A stretch of DNA of 64,000 bases, taken from assembly GCF_021083645.1 (NCBI RefSeq), contig NZ_JAJNRQ010000003.1:1-64000 (forward strand), written 5' to 3'. A model generated the notes under the pieces. It saw nothing but the letters and a program-made list of their open reading frames with translations, did not search any database and had not been told where the DNA came from. Position 1 is the stretch's first letter. Every line of letters starts with the position of its first letter. This DNA comes from Schaalia sp. lx-260 (GTDB lineage Bacteria; Actinomycetota; Actinomycetes; Actinomycetales; Actinomycetaceae). The position numbers and the translations under genes were made by a program. Shown in pieces: positions 43,386-52,789 of the stretch.

Positions 43386-44112
43386 GGGGGATTCTGCGTC
43401 CTTCTCGCGGATCCCACCACATATTTTCAGGCGGATTTTCACCGCGCAACTGCGCTAGACCTTCGCAGAGAGCACGGTAGATGCGGCGATTTGCTTCTTC
43501 AACAGCTTTCCTGTCGGCTGATCCGAGCTCGGAGTACAAGTCACTGAGGTCTACTGCCTCGCCTATAAGAAAATCCACTGTCCGCGCAGGTCGTATGTCA
43601 ACAATCCTTCCAGAGGACATAATCATGTGCGCGCCCCACGACGCCAAAGGAATAACCGGTGCTCGCGTATCCAAAGCTACACGTGCAACACCTGTTTTTA
43701 AGCGCATCGGCCACACGTCAGGGTCCTCAGTAAAAGTGCCTTCAGGGTAAATAGCAACGCATTGGCCTTCATCAATAGCACGACATACGGGCGCTAAAGC
43801 ATCTGAACGGTTCTGTGCTTTCCGATCAACAGGAACCAAGTGAAGCGCACGAAAAATCGCCCCCACGACAGGAAGGCGAAAGAGTTCGGCTTTAGCCATA
43901 ATACGCAGTGGCACCCCGCGGCGAGCCATATACCAAAAAGCTAAAATTCCATCTAAAGGGGAGGTATGCGAACATGCCAGTACATATCCACCCGATTGCG
44001 GAAGATTTTCTTCACCGCGCACGCGCAGGCAAATCCACGGTGTAAGAAAAATATTGAGGACCCCACGGGAGAAACGATGAAAACCTCTCACCGGGTCTGC
44101 ACATTGCGTCAT
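43366..44112 (-). CDS. PlsC-like 1-acylglycerol-3-phosphate acyltransferase
   Basis: 248 aa from ATG 44112; a TTG at 44133 would add seven residues but neither has a clear Shine-Dalgarno. Motif I HTSPLDG (H-x4-D), motif II-like RIMAKAELFRLPVVG, motif III YPEGTFTEDP and motif IV VIPLASWGAH are present. It transfers an acyl chain in phospholipid synthesis at the inner face of the membrane. Third gene of murA - lipid kinase - acyltransferase on the minus strand. Its 3' end overlaps the convergent lipoprotein gene by 20 bp. The substrate could also be another lyso-lipid. Confidence 0.88.
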   Translation of the reverse strand: MTQCADPVRGFHRFSRGVLNIFLTPWICLRVRGEENLPQSGGYVLACSHTSPLDGILAFWYMARRGVPLRIMAKAELFRLPVVGAIFRALHLVPVDRKAQNRSDALAPVCRAIDEGQCVAIYPEGTFTEDPDVWPMRLKTGVARVALDTRAPVIPLASWGAHMIMSSGRIVDIRPARTVDFLIGEAVDLSDLYSELGSADRKAVEEANRRIYRALCEGLAQLRGENPPENMWWDPREGRRIPLISSDQ

Positions 44113-44145
44113 ACTGTGTGAGTGTAGCGGCAAGGATAGTGAAAA

Positions 44146-45126
44146 TTACACAAGGACTCGCGCAACATGCTGTTCAGCAGTCATTGTTAGAGGAGTTTCA
44201 CCTACGTAATCACCATCAGCCATAGCGATCACACCTTCCGGTGTATGTACGGTGATTTCGCGTACGGACCGCACCGTCATTGCGGGGTTTTCACCACGTG
44301 TCACAAGTACTTGAGCGAGGACTCGAATGGCTTGTCGCATAGGTAGCGGGCCGATATGCACCAGTTCGATCTGCCCATCACCGATACGTGATGAGGGAGC
44401 AAGGTTAATTCCTCCGCCAAACCATCCAGAGTTGGAAACAGAGGTTAGCCAGCCACCCAAATCTTCTTCTACACCATCTACCGTCGCAAGAAGCGGGGTG
44501 GGCCGGTGCGTACGTAAAGCAGATAAGGCTCCGTAGGCGTAAGTTAAACTCCCTCTGCGTAGCCATGAGGTGTCATTGGCAATCCGATTTGCCAGCGCGT
44601 CAAAGCCGAAAGAAACAATGCCAAGGACAATACGACTGTTTCCGTGAGGATCGGTAATCCGTATGCCGTCAAGTTTTTGTTCAGTAAAACCTTTGAGTAA
44701 AGAACGTGCGCGGGCTACCGCATCTGTCCCGATCCCCAGAGCGCGACATAAATCGTTACCTCGTCCCCCTGGGAATGGGACAAAAAGCGCTCCTGAGCGG
44801 TGCACACCACAAGCTACTGCTGACAGGTAGCCGTCTCCTCCTAATGCTCCAAGCAGGGGCACTTGGGATGCGGCGGCGACTTCTTCAGGGTCCTCATCTG
44901 GGGTTGTGACGCGAACGGAAACATCCCATCCGCCTTCACGTAAACATGACACAACTTTTCGTCCAACGGTAACTGCGATTCCATGCGCTGACATGGAGGA
45001 TACGAGCAATTCCATATGCTGTGGTTGAGCGAGCGCGGACGCTTTTAGGGATCTTTCCTTTTCAGCAGTGCCGTCAGTATCTGCGCTGTCGGTCTTTTCA
45101 TCAGGTATATGTGGCATTTCGCGCAT
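44146..45126 (-). CDS. Diacylglycerol kinase-family lipid kinase
   Basis: 326 aa. The DAGK catalytic region is visible: LLVSSMSAHGIAV (N-terminal phosphate segment), LGALGGDGYLSAVACGVHRSGALFVPFPGGRGNDLCRALGIG (GGDG and GGRGNDL-type motifs), and ISFGFDALAN-like text VSFGFDALANRIA. The family phosphorylates diacylglycerol or related lipids with ATP at the membrane. The ATG has AAGGTGA 6 nt upstream. It follows murA by 11 nt and precedes the acyltransferase by about 33 nt, so the two lipid genes are probably co-expressed with murA. The first 28 residues are acidic and variable. Confidence 0.9.
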   Translation of the reverse strand: MREMPHIPDEKTDSADTDGTAEKERSLKASALAQPQHMELLVSSMSAHGIAVTVGRKVVSCLREGGWDVSVRVTTPDEDPEEVAAASQVPLLGALGGDGYLSAVACGVHRSGALFVPFPGGRGNDLCRALGIGTDAVARARSLLKGFTEQKLDGIRITDPHGNSRIVLGIVSFGFDALANRIANDTSWLRRGSLTYAYGALSALRTHRPTPLLATVDGVEEDLGGWLTSVSNSGWFGGGINLAPSSRIGDGQIELVHIGPLPMRQAIRVLAQVLVTRGENPAMTVRSVREITVHTPEGVIAMADGDYVGETPLTMTAEQHVARVLV

Positions 45127-45137
45127 ACCGATTCACC

Positions 45138-46460
45138 TTAGTCTACGTATTCCACACGAGCATCAAGCTGACGAAGTTTCGTTGTGAAGTGCTCATATCC
45201 TCGTGAGATCACGTCAATACCTGACACTGTTGAGGTTCCTTCAGCGGCGAGTGCTGCAATAAGGTGAGAAAAGCCTCCGCGTAGATCGGGAACTTCAATA
45301 GAGGCTGCATGCAGCGGAGTCGGGCCTGAGATAACTGCTGAATGGAAGAAGTTTCGCTGCCCAAAACGACACGGGGTTCCGCCTAAACACTCACGATACA
45401 GTTGAATGTGGGCACCCATTTGTCGCAGTGCGCCTGTAAAACCGAAACGATTTTCGTACACCGTTTCATGGACAATCGACAGGCCATTGGCTTGGGTGAG
45501 TGCAACAACCAGTGGCTGTTGCCAGTCTGTCATAAATCCAGGGTGTACTGCGGTTTCCAAGGCTATGGAACGAAGCTCGCCACCTGGATGATAGAAACGA
45601 ATACCGTCATCTTCAATATCGAAAGCGCCACCGACTTTACGGAACACGTTGAGGAAAGTAGTCATATCCGGCTGGTGCGCGCCGAGAACTCGGATGTCTC
45701 CCCCTGTAGCAAGGGCTGCGGCACCCCATGAAGCTGCTTCGATACGGTCAGGTAAAGCCGTGTGGGTATATCCGCGAAGTGATTCGACTCCTTCGATTCG
45801 GATACTGCGATCTGTGTCTACAGAAATAATGGCGCCCATTTTCTGTAACACATTGATGAGATCCATGATTTCTGGTTCAACTGCTGCGCCGCGCAGATTT
45901 GTTATTCCTTCTGCACGTACTGCTGTGAGCAGCGTCTGTTCTGTTGCTCCTACGGAAGGAAATGGTAGATCAATAACCGCGCCATGTAAGCCTTCAGCTG
46001 GCCGAGTAATGTGGATACCATCACTTTGTTTATCGACGATGGCACCAAATTTACGTAGCGTATCGAGGTGGAAGTCGATGGGACGGCCACCAATCGCGCA
46101 ACCGCCAAGTTCCGGTATGAATGCTTCGCCTAGCTGATGTAAAAGCGGGCCACAGAAAAGAACCGGAATACGCGAAGTCCCGCCTAGTGCATCAATATCG
46201 GATCTGCGGGCATACTGCACTTTACTGGGATCAAGTGTCATTACCCCACGATCTTGGTCAAAATCAACGGTAACTCCATGTAATCCCAGTAGACGTGAAA
46301 CTACATCCACATCTCGTATCAGAGGAACATTTGCAAGCCGTGAGGGTGTTTCGCCTAGCAGTGAGGCTACCATCGCTTTGGGAACAAAGTTTTTTGCTCC
46401 TCGGACGGTAATCGTCCCTTGGAGGGGGTGTCCTCCCTCAACGGAAAGAACCGAATGCAT
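45138..46460 (-). CDS. murA: UDP-N-acetylglucosamine 1-carboxyvinyltransferase
   Basis: 440 aa from ATG 46460, with AGGAG 8 nt upstream; a nine-residue longer frame start is rejected. Typical MurA text: GTITVRGAKNFVPKAMVASLL, the catalytic loop with GGCAIGGRP (Cys near 119, the fosfomycin target), PFPSVGATEQTLLTAV, DRIEAASWGAAAL and DLRGGFSHLIAAL. It commits UDP-GlcNAc to peptidoglycan by adding enolpyruvate. Because Cys is kept, it is predicted fosfomycin-sensitive, unlike Asp-type variants. First gene of a three-gene set with the lipid kinase and acyltransferase. Confidence 0.95.
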   Translation of the reverse strand: MHSVLSVEGGHPLQGTITVRGAKNFVPKAMVASLLGETPSRLANVPLIRDVDVVSRLLGLHGVTVDFDQDRGVMTLDPSKVQYARRSDIDALGGTSRIPVLFCGPLLHQLGEAFIPELGGCAIGGRPIDFHLDTLRKFGAIVDKQSDGIHITRPAEGLHGAVIDLPFPSVGATEQTLLTAVRAEGITNLRGAAVEPEIMDLINVLQKMGAIISVDTDRSIRIEGVESLRGYTHTALPDRIEAASWGAAALATGGDIRVLGAHQPDMTTFLNVFRKVGGAFDIEDDGIRFYHPGGELRSIALETAVHPGFMTDWQQPLVVALTQANGLSIVHETVYENRFGFTGALRQMGAHIQLYRECLGGTPCRFGQRNFFHSAVISGPTPLHAASIEVPDLRGGFSHLIAALAAEGTSTVSGIDVISRGYEHFTTKLRQLDARVEYVD

Positions 46461-46570
46461 CGTGCAGCTCCTGACCGTGACACACATTCCTCATCTTGCA
46501 GGATCAGCTCAGGCTTTCGCATTTTTCACTTGGTTCCTGCTGTAGGTGACATATGTGTATGTGTCGTTGT

Positions 46571-46614
46571 TTTATCCGATTTTTATGCCTCAAGACATAA
46601 AACCGCATGGGATA
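46571..46614 (-). terminator. Nested hairpin downstream of leuD
   Basis: TTATCC (46571-46576) pairs with GGATAA (46609-46614), enclosing TTTTATG/CATAAAA arms. A+T-rich; it lies 12 nt past the leuD stop and before murA, where a transcript end is expected. Confidence 0.5.
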
Positions 46615-46626
46615 AAGAATACGGAA

Positions 46627-47289
46627 CTATCGTACAGTCGGCATACCCAACGCAGTCACCGGACGTGCGGATACCACTTCAACAGCTGGCAGGCTACGTG
46701 CAGGTAATGTCTGCGGTTTGAATGAGAAGCGTTCTTTTTCATAGGCGTTGATTGCTTCTTCATCACGGAGAGTCAGACCAATATCATCAAGTCCTTCCAT
46801 GAGGGTCCACCGCACATAGTCATCAATGTCGAATGTGGTGGTAAAGGAACCGCATGTGACAGTGCAATCTTCTAAGGAAACAGTGAGTTGGATTCCTGGG
46901 TCTGTTTCCATCATTTTCCACAGTTGTTCACAATCTTCATGTGTGATGATTCCAGTTACCAGACCTTGTTTCCCTGAGTTTCCTCGGAAAATATCAGCAA
47001 ATTTTGGAGCCAGAACCACTCGGAAACCATAGTCTTTCAGTGCCCACACCGCGTGTTCACGTGAGGAGCCTGTACCAAAGTCTGGTCCAGCCACAAGGAT
47101 CGAACCCGAGCGGTAGGGTTCCTGATTCAAGATGAAATCAGGGTCTGTGCGCCATCCAGCAAATAGCGCGTCATCGAAACCTGTGCGGGTGACACGTTTA
47201 AGGTACACAGCTGGGATGATTTGGTCTGTATCGACATTTGAACGACGCAGAGGAACACCAATGCCGGTGTGGGTGATAAATTTCTCCAT
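46627..47289 (-). CDS. leuD: 3-isopropylmalate dehydratase small subunit
   Basis: 220 aa from ATG 47289, with AGGAAGG 7 nt upstream. Family signs: [45 protein letters not shown] and [17 protein letters not shown]. With LeuC it isomerises 2-isopropylmalate to 3-isopropylmalate in leucine synthesis, in the cytoplasm. It lies 25 nt after leuC. The longer frame start (20 extra codons) overlaps leuC and is rejected. Confidence 0.95.
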   Translation of the reverse strand: MEKFITHTGIGVPLRRSNVDTDQIIPAVYLKRVTRTGFDDALFAGWRTDPDFILNQEPYRSGSILVAGPDFGTGSSREHAVWALKDYGFRVVLAPKFADIFRGNSGKQGLVTGIITHEDCEQLWKMMETDPGIQLTVSLEDCTVTCGSFTTTFDIDDYVRWTLMEGLDDIGLTLRDEEAINAYEKERFSFKPQTLPARSLPAVEVVSARPVTALGMPTVR

Positions 47290-47314
47290 TTTCTTACCTT
47301 CCTGTACGTCGTTT

Positions 47315-48733
47315 TCAGTGTGTTTCAAGGGCCTGCAGGTCAGCGGGAGCACATAGGGAGCCTTTCACAGCTGTGGCAGCGGCAACCAGCGGGGACACGA
47401 GGTGAGTTCGTCCACCTTTTCCTTGGCGGCCCTCAAAATTGCGGTTTGAAGTCGAAGCGGATCTTTCACCTGGTTTTAAGGTGTCAGGATTCATACCTAA
47501 ACACATGGAGCATCCGGCATTACGCCATTCTGCGCCAAAATCACGGAAGATTTTATCGAGTCCTTCAGCTTCGGCTTGTAGGCGTACACGCGCTGATCCT
47601 GGTACCACGAGCATACGAAGGCCTTCAGCTTTCGTTCGGCCTTGAAGGATTTCAGCGGCGGCACGCAGATCTTCGATACGACCGTTGGTGCAAGAACCAA
47701 GGAAAACTGTGTCAATGCGAATATCACGCATGGGGGTACCAGCTTCCAGTCCCATGTATGCGAGAGCGCTTTCGGCTGCACGGCGTTCAGTTTCATCTGC
47801 GATGTCTGCGGGAACCGGCACCGAAGATGATAGTGGCACGCCTTGTCCTGGATTTGTCCCCCATGTGACGTAGGGTTCAATGTCGGGGCCGTTGAGGATG
47901 ACTTCCGCATCATAGGTAGCGTCTGCGTCACTTGCCAATGAGCGCCAATATTCAACGGCTTTATCCCATTCTTCTCCTTCGGGAGCGTGAGGGCGGTTTT
48001 TGAGGTAGGCAAAGGTTGTTTCGTCCGGAGCCACCATACCTGCGCGCGCACCAGCTTCAATGGACATATTGCAGATTGTCATACGTCCTTCCATGGACAG
48101 GCTGCGAATAGCTTCGCCCCTGTATTCAAGGACGTATCCTTGTCCTCCGCCTGTGCCGATTTTGGCAATAACAGCAAGGATAATGTCTTTTGCTGTTGAT
48201 CCTGGAGGTAGTTGCCCATTCACAGTGATTGCCATTGTTTTGAAAGGGGCAATGGGGAGTGTTTGTGTCGCAAGAACGTGTTCGACTTGCGAGGTGCCGA
48301 TACCGAATGCGAGGGCACCGAAAGCCCCGTGCGTTGATGTATGAGAATCACCACATACGATCGTCATGCCTGGCTGAGTAAGTCCAAGCTGAGGACCGAC
48401 AACGTGGACGATACCTTGATCGGCGTCACCTAATGAATGCAGTCGAATACCAAATTCCTTGGCATTGGAACGCAAAGTATTGATTTGGATACGTGAAGTC
48501 TCGTCAGCGATAGGTAAATCAATATCGACTGTCGGGGTGTTATGGTCCTCGGTGGCAATCGTCAGGTCGGGACGTCTCACGCGCCGCCCTGCAAGTCTCA
48601 AGCCTTCGAATGCTTGCGGGCTTGTGACTTCATGGACGAGATGCAGGTCGATGTATAGGAGGTCTGGTGCACCGTCTTGACCTTTTTTCACAAGATGATC
48701 TCGCCAGACTTTTTCTGCCATTGTTCCGGCCAT
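47315..48733 (-). CDS. leuC: 3-isopropylmalate dehydratase large subunit
   Basis: 472 aa. ATG 48733 follows AGGAGG with 8 nt spacing. Aconitase-type 4Fe-4S enzyme: [46 protein letters not shown] (first cluster Cys) and [12 protein letters not shown] (two more Cys). Forms the isopropylmalate isomerase with LeuD. Divergent from an NdgR/LtbR-like IclR regulator, the usual arrangement in actinobacteria, where that regulator controls leuCD. Confidence 0.96.
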   Translation of the reverse strand: MAGTMAEKVWRDHLVKKGQDGAPDLLYIDLHLVHEVTSPQAFEGLRLAGRRVRRPDLTIATEDHNTPTVDIDLPIADETSRIQINTLRSNAKEFGIRLHSLGDADQGIVHVVGPQLGLTQPGMTIVCGDSHTSTHGAFGALAFGIGTSQVEHVLATQTLPIAPFKTMAITVNGQLPPGSTAKDIILAVIAKIGTGGGQGYVLEYRGEAIRSLSMEGRMTICNMSIEAGARAGMVAPDETTFAYLKNRPHAPEGEEWDKAVEYWRSLASDADATYDAEVILNGPDIEPYVTWGTNPGQGVPLSSSVPVPADIADETERRAAESALAYMGLEAGTPMRDIRIDTVFLGSCTNGRIEDLRAAAEILQGRTKAEGLRMLVVPGSARVRLQAEAEGLDKIFRDFGAEWRNAGCSMCLGMNPDTLKPGERSASTSNRNFEGRQGKGGRTHLVSPLVAAATAVKGSLCAPADLQALETH

Positions 48734-48873
48734 GCGACTCAGTCCTCCTTTTCGTTTTCCCTGATAAAACAGGTTTTAATCTCCTCTTTCAGCGGCAGCA
48801 TGAAACAGAAAAATTCTCTCTATTGCACCGCATCCATATCAATCGTTACCAGTTCCACGATGTGAAGATTTGC

Positions 48874-48892
48874 CATCTCACTCCATGAGATG
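48874..48892. promoter_or_regulatory. Candidate IclR/NdgR operator in the leuC upstream region
   Basis: Perfect inverted repeat CATCTCA - 5 nt - TGAGATG, 5 bp before the IclR start codon in the 164-bp divergent region. Confidence 0.45.
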
Positions 48893-48897
48893 ACACA

Positions 48898-49641
48898 ATG
48901 TCAGGCATGGAGGATTCGTCATCAAGCGGAGTAGGCGTCTTGGATAAGGCCGCAATGGTCCTTGGCGCACTCGAAGCCGGACCTGCGACACTTGCCCAAC
49001 TCGTTTCCGCCACAGGTTTAGCACGACCGACTGCGCACCGCCTCGCGGTTGCCTTAGAGTACCACCGAATGGTGGCACGTGATATGCAGGGTCGCTTTGT
49101 TTTAGGCCCACGCTTACAAGAACTCGCTTCATCGGCAGGTGAAGATCGTTTACTTTCAGCTTCAATGCCTGTCCTTGTGGCCCTGCGCGATCATACGAAA
49201 GAATCCACTCAACTGTTCCGCCGTCAAGGGGAACATCGAGTGTGTGTGGCAGCCTCAGAACGTGAAATGGGACTACGTGATTCCATTCCCGTCGGAGCTG
49301 CGCTCTCTATGAAAGCTGGTTCTGCTGCCCAAGTGCTCCTAGCTTGGGAAGAACCCGATCGTTTACACAGAGGCTTATACTCTGCTTCGTTCAATGCAAC
49401 GATGCTTTCCCAAGTACGTCGGCGAGGGTGGGCACAGTCCGTAGGTGAACGGGAGCCTGGCGTGGCTTCAGTATCTGCACCGGTACGCGGCCCCTCTGGA
49501 CGTGTCATTGCAGCTTTGTCGATTTCTGGGCCTATTGAACGTATGGGACGTCAACCCGGACGTCAGCATGGCCCTTCAGTAGTTGCAGCAGCGAATAGAC
49601 TCTCAGAATTTTTGCGCAGTATTGAGGGGATGGAGGAATGA
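48898..49641 (+). CDS. IclR-family regulator, NdgR/LtbR-like
   Basis: 247 aa. N-terminal helix-turn-helix about 12-70: VGVLDKAAMVLGALEAGPATLAQLVSATGL and ARPTAHRLAVALEYHRMVARDMQGRFVLGPRL. C-terminal IclR effector domain about 85-240 (VALRDHTKESTQLFRR, SIPVGAALSMKAGSAAQVLLAW, VSAPVRGPSGRVIAALSISGP). The divergent leuCD position and sequence type fit NdgR/LtbR, which regulates leucine and other amino-acid genes. The next gene starts inside its stop codon (ATGA). Confidence 0.92.
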   Translation: MSGMEDSSSSGVGVLDKAAMVLGALEAGPATLAQLVSATGLARPTAHRLAVALEYHRMVARDMQGRFVLGPRLQELASSAGEDRLLSASMPVLVALRDHTKESTQLFRRQGEHRVCVAASEREMGLRDSIPVGAALSMKAGSAAQVLLAWEEPDRLHRGLYSASFNATMLSQVRRRGWAQSVGEREPGVASVSAPVRGPSGRVIAALSISGPIERMGRQPGRQHGPSVVAAANRLSEFLRSIEGMEE

Positions 49642-49886
49642 ACTCCCTTTTTGGCGATAAGTATCCGCGTCTGCGTAATTCTGCTTTACTGGCTTTGCTT
49701 GTATCAATGGTTTTCCTGTTCGGCCTTAAGGCTTTGCATACATTTGCTTCACAGACAATCGTTGCGCAGGTTTTCTCAGTACTTTTACTTATCGCAGCCG
49801 CTGGAGCTTTCTTAGCTTTTTGCGTTCTCTGGTTTATGCGTATACGAGCGATTTCACGCGATAAGCGCTCTGATTCACAAAAATAA
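49638..49886 (+). CDS. Small two-helix membrane protein coupled to the IclR gene
   Basis: 82 aa with two hydrophobic helices (about 16-36 and 47-66) and charged ends (RAISRDKRSDSQK). Its ATG overlaps the IclR stop, so it is translated with the regulator. No family is recognised. The length, hydrophobicity and coupling make it more likely real than chance. Confidence 0.65.
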   Translation: MNSLFGDKYPRLRNSALLALLVSMVFLFGLKALHTFASQTIVAQVFSVLLLIAAAGAFLAFCVLWFMRIRAISRDKRSDSQK

Positions 49887-50049
49887 ACCCCAAGTAACGG
49901 ACAACAGCGCTATCAACCCCTGCTCTCATGTGCTGTGAGGCCTTAAACTCACCTGAGTGCTGCTCCCCGTATGCGTGTTCCGTCAGGGCTTCAAAAGCCG
50001 GGGCACGCTACGAGAAACTGCTCCCCCATATGCGTGTGTTCCGTTGTTT

Positions 50050-51723
50050 TTACATAAGAACACGTCGCCCGCTAGCCAGCAGCCATCCTGACCAGGCAAT
50101 CCCTATACCGCATACGAATACTCCACATGTAATAAATCCTCCAGGAATATTCACACGCGCCCAAGGCGCTTGTGACACAAGATGCGCAACATAAGCGATC
50201 CATCCGGTAAAAATACTTGCACACCAGACAAAAACCTGTGACAGGCCCGGCAGATGAATTGCTGTGACAGCCGCACCTAAAGACAGCAAAGTGGCAGGCG
50301 CAACCGCTGGAGCTGCACACATATTTGCAACAGCACCCCAAAGGGGCCATTCCCCCGTCATGTGAACAATCAGTGGCCCTGTCACAATCTGACAGCACAC
50401 AGAAACCACAAGAACTTCACAGACACTTCCAATGAGCCGCCCCCTCCATCCTTTGCGTTTTCCTCCGTGCTGACGTATCCCGCTCATAATCCTTTGGGCA
50501 GGAACAATTACCGCCCACGTTGCAATAACTGAAAGAGCAAAAGCAAAAGAACGTGAATTCCATGGATCTTCAGCAAGCATGGCGATTGTCACGCACCACA
50601 ATGAAGCCAGTGATTGTCCTGCTCGATTCATCCACATGCCCCCTAATGAAATGCCTGTCATCAAAGCTGAACGCACCAGTGATTCTTGTGGACCGACCAC
50701 TGACACCATCACAGCAGCAGCTAGGGCACATACAATGAGGCGCACACGTCCACGTGCAGGTAAAATTCCTGATAATACGCCCATAATGATTGCCATGTGA
50801 CTACCTGAAATAGCAACAAGGTGAGTTAAAGAAGCCGTGCGCATATCTGCTCGGAGTTTTTCGTCCATCATTCGGGTATCTCCCACAGACATTCCTGGAA
50901 CCAAAGCACGTGTATGCGCAGGAAAAACATGTGTCACTTCCTGTAAGCCCGCACGAAGTTGACGTACATATGCGTCCCAACCGGTCGACACCGAGGTAAC
51001 AGATACGTGTGAGACAAATATGGTTCCTACAGCCTGAGTTCCTGAAAGACCAGCAGGTATGATGCGCCCGCGAATGTGTACCGTGTCGCCACGCAGAATA
51101 CGAGGTGTGCCACTGCCTCGAAGAATAAATAATGCTGAACTGGCACATTCATCTGTGTGAGAGGAAGGATGTGCGTAACAGTTTCCCTTTTCTTGCTGCA
51201 CAGGATGATGAATGAGGTGACTACGTGCCCATGCAGTCCAGTACGTACCGCCCCAAGCTAAGCTTCGTTCTTGTGGGTCAGTGAGCACTGTCGCTTCTAC
51301 ATTCACCCTTTCTTTTTCTTGTGTTTGCGCCTGTATAAAAAGTGGATCGCTATTTCGTGCCGATAATGCGCAGTATCCCACAATATATGTTCCTAAAACG
51401 CACAGGAGCACTACCGCAAGGGCTAAACGAGTCGATCCGGGTTGGGCACGAAGGTGTCGTCCTTTTTTCTGCTGATATCCACAGCACCACGACGTAAACA
51501 AAGCGAGGATACTCAAGACAATAGCAGTCGCGATACATATATGGATGACAGGTTGCTCCTTCATATACAAAGCAAAGGAGGAGGTTCCCCACCAGCTTCC
51601 AATCCATGCGCTGAGAGCAACCGGAAAAAGACGAATATCGTATGTGTTCACGTGGTCTTTATGCCGTATATTACGTGTTGCTTTTGCAGGTTTGCCTACC
51701 TGCACAGGCATCATCGTTGGCAT
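50050..51723 (-). CDS. comEC: ComEC/Rec2-family DNA-uptake channel protein
   Basis: 557 aa, strongly hydrophobic. The N-terminal part (about 60-270) holds three helices and an OB-like region (DTVHIRGRIIPAG). The Competence domain (about 275-545) shows FPAHTRALVPGMSVGDTRMMDEKLRADMRTASLTHLVAISGSHMAII-type text, read in pieces, and VVGPQESLVRSALMTGI. It would carry single-stranded DNA across the membrane. There is no C-terminal metallo-beta-lactamase-like domain, which many homologues have; the gene ends cleanly. Its start overlaps comEA by 13 nt. Confidence 0.9.
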   Translation of the reverse strand: MPTMMPVQVGKPAKATRNIRHKDHVNTYDIRLFPVALSAWIGSWWGTSSFALYMKEQPVIHICIATAIVLSILALFTSWCCGYQQKKGRHLRAQPGSTRLALAVVLLCVLGTYIVGYCALSARNSDPLFIQAQTQEKERVNVEATVLTDPQERSLAWGGTYWTAWARSHLIHHPVQQEKGNCYAHPSSHTDECASSALFILRGSGTPRILRGDTVHIRGRIIPAGLSGTQAVGTIFVSHVSVTSVSTGWDAYVRQLRAGLQEVTHVFPAHTRALVPGMSVGDTRMMDEKLRADMRTASLTHLVAISGSHMAIIMGVLSGILPARGRVRLIVCALAAAVMVSVVGPQESLVRSALMTGISLGGMWMNRAGQSLASLWCVTIAMLAEDPWNSRSFAFALSVIATWAVIVPAQRIMSGIRQHGGKRKGWRGRLIGSVCEVLVVSVCCQIVTGPLIVHMTGEWPLWGAVANMCAAPAVAPATLLSLGAAVTAIHLPGLSQVFVWCASIFTGWIAYVAHLVSQAPWARVNIPGGFITCGVFVCGIGIAWSGWLLASGRRVLM

Positions 51724-52613
51724 GTTTTGGTAGCAATCTTTTCCAACATGGCTGCTCCAATTCCAGGAACAGCATCAACATCAGCTAAAGCAGAAAAAGC
51801 TCCGTTCTTTTGACGATAACTCACTATTCGGCGCGCAAGAGCAGGGCCTACCCCATCCAGTTCTTCAAGTTGCCTCGCATCGGCACTGTTCAGGTCCACG
51901 CAGGGAGAAGTTTCTTTCGTCCCCGACTCATTTTCTTTTAGGCCATTGTCCGCACCCGTGTACCCTTTGGGACGAACAATAATATGCTCTCCATCGACCA
52001 ATTCCCGCGCAAGATTCACACTGGAAGGGTCTGCTTCACTGTCTAATCCTCCTACAGAATCAATTGCTTCATAGACACGAGCATGTCCACCTAAAGTCAC
52101 CACGCCTGGGTGTATCACATTTCCGCTGACATAAACCGTAATATCTTGCTTTCCATTGGCATTACGGGAGGCCGCCTCATGGGCATATCCTAAGGGGAAT
52201 ATTTTCCCATCAGATTGAGGCTCATCTGAGCTCTGACTAACGCGCTCATCATCTTTTTGTGAGATGTCCTCGTCATTTGCAGCAGAATTTTCTGTGAAAG
52301 ATGATTGTTCTTTCAGTAAATCATCACTCAAAACACTGCTGTGGTGTCTCCATATACCAATAGCTACGCATATCAGCAGCAGGGCACAAATAAATAGAAC
52401 AATCGGCATTGTTGGAAGTAAACGCCATCGCCCATGTAAAGACGCTTTACTGAATGAAGATATGCGGTCGTGAAGGATATTTTCCTGTTTTTGATCCTCA
52501 TGACCATACACCGCATGTGTCGATAAGCGTCGCTTCAGATCATCAATGTAGCCCATATATGAACTATAAGAAGCAGGGGCAGCATTAACTCTTTTGCTCA
52601 GTGAATTGTGCAT
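51711..52613 (-). CDS. comEA: ComEA-like helix-hairpin-helix DNA receptor
   Basis: 300 aa. A cytoplasmic N-tail (about 1-65) precedes one membrane helix (about 70-88, PIVLFICALLLICVAIGIW), an acidic linker, a SLBB domain (about 155-215, ITVYVSGNVIHPGVVTLGG, HIIVRPKG) and a C-terminal double HhH (about 235-298, VDLNSADARQLEELDGVGPALARRIV and DVDAVPGIGAAMLEKI). It binds incoming double-stranded DNA outside the membrane for ComEC. Same operon as comEC. Confidence 0.92.
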   Translation of the reverse strand: MHNSLSKRVNAAPASYSSYMGYIDDLKRRLSTHAVYGHEDQKQENILHDRISSFSKASLHGRWRLLPTMPIVLFICALLLICVAIGIWRHHSSVLSDDLLKEQSSFTENSAANDEDISQKDDERVSQSSDEPQSDGKIFPLGYAHEAASRNANGKQDITVYVSGNVIHPGVVTLGGHARVYEAIDSVGGLDSEADPSSVNLARELVDGEHIIVRPKGYTGADNGLKENESGTKETSPCVDLNSADARQLEELDGVGPALARRIVSYRQKNGAFSALADVDAVPGIGAAMLEKIATKTCQR

Positions 52614-52789
52614 AACTTATGTCTATGCGATGCCTTTTGTGGATGAGACAGCTACATGTCATATCTACTGCTATATATGCCGCATACTGCATATTGAGAC
52701 ATATGACGTACACGCTTTCACTATTGGCAAAAAGTTATTAAAGTACAAGTGTTCTTCCGTTAAGAACACAATGACTTCAAGGGGACACC

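Noticed and set aside
47269-47868. A 199-residue + strand frame antisense to leuC
   Set aside because: It is a shadow of the strongly conserved leuC gene and shows no family resemblance or ribosome-binding site.
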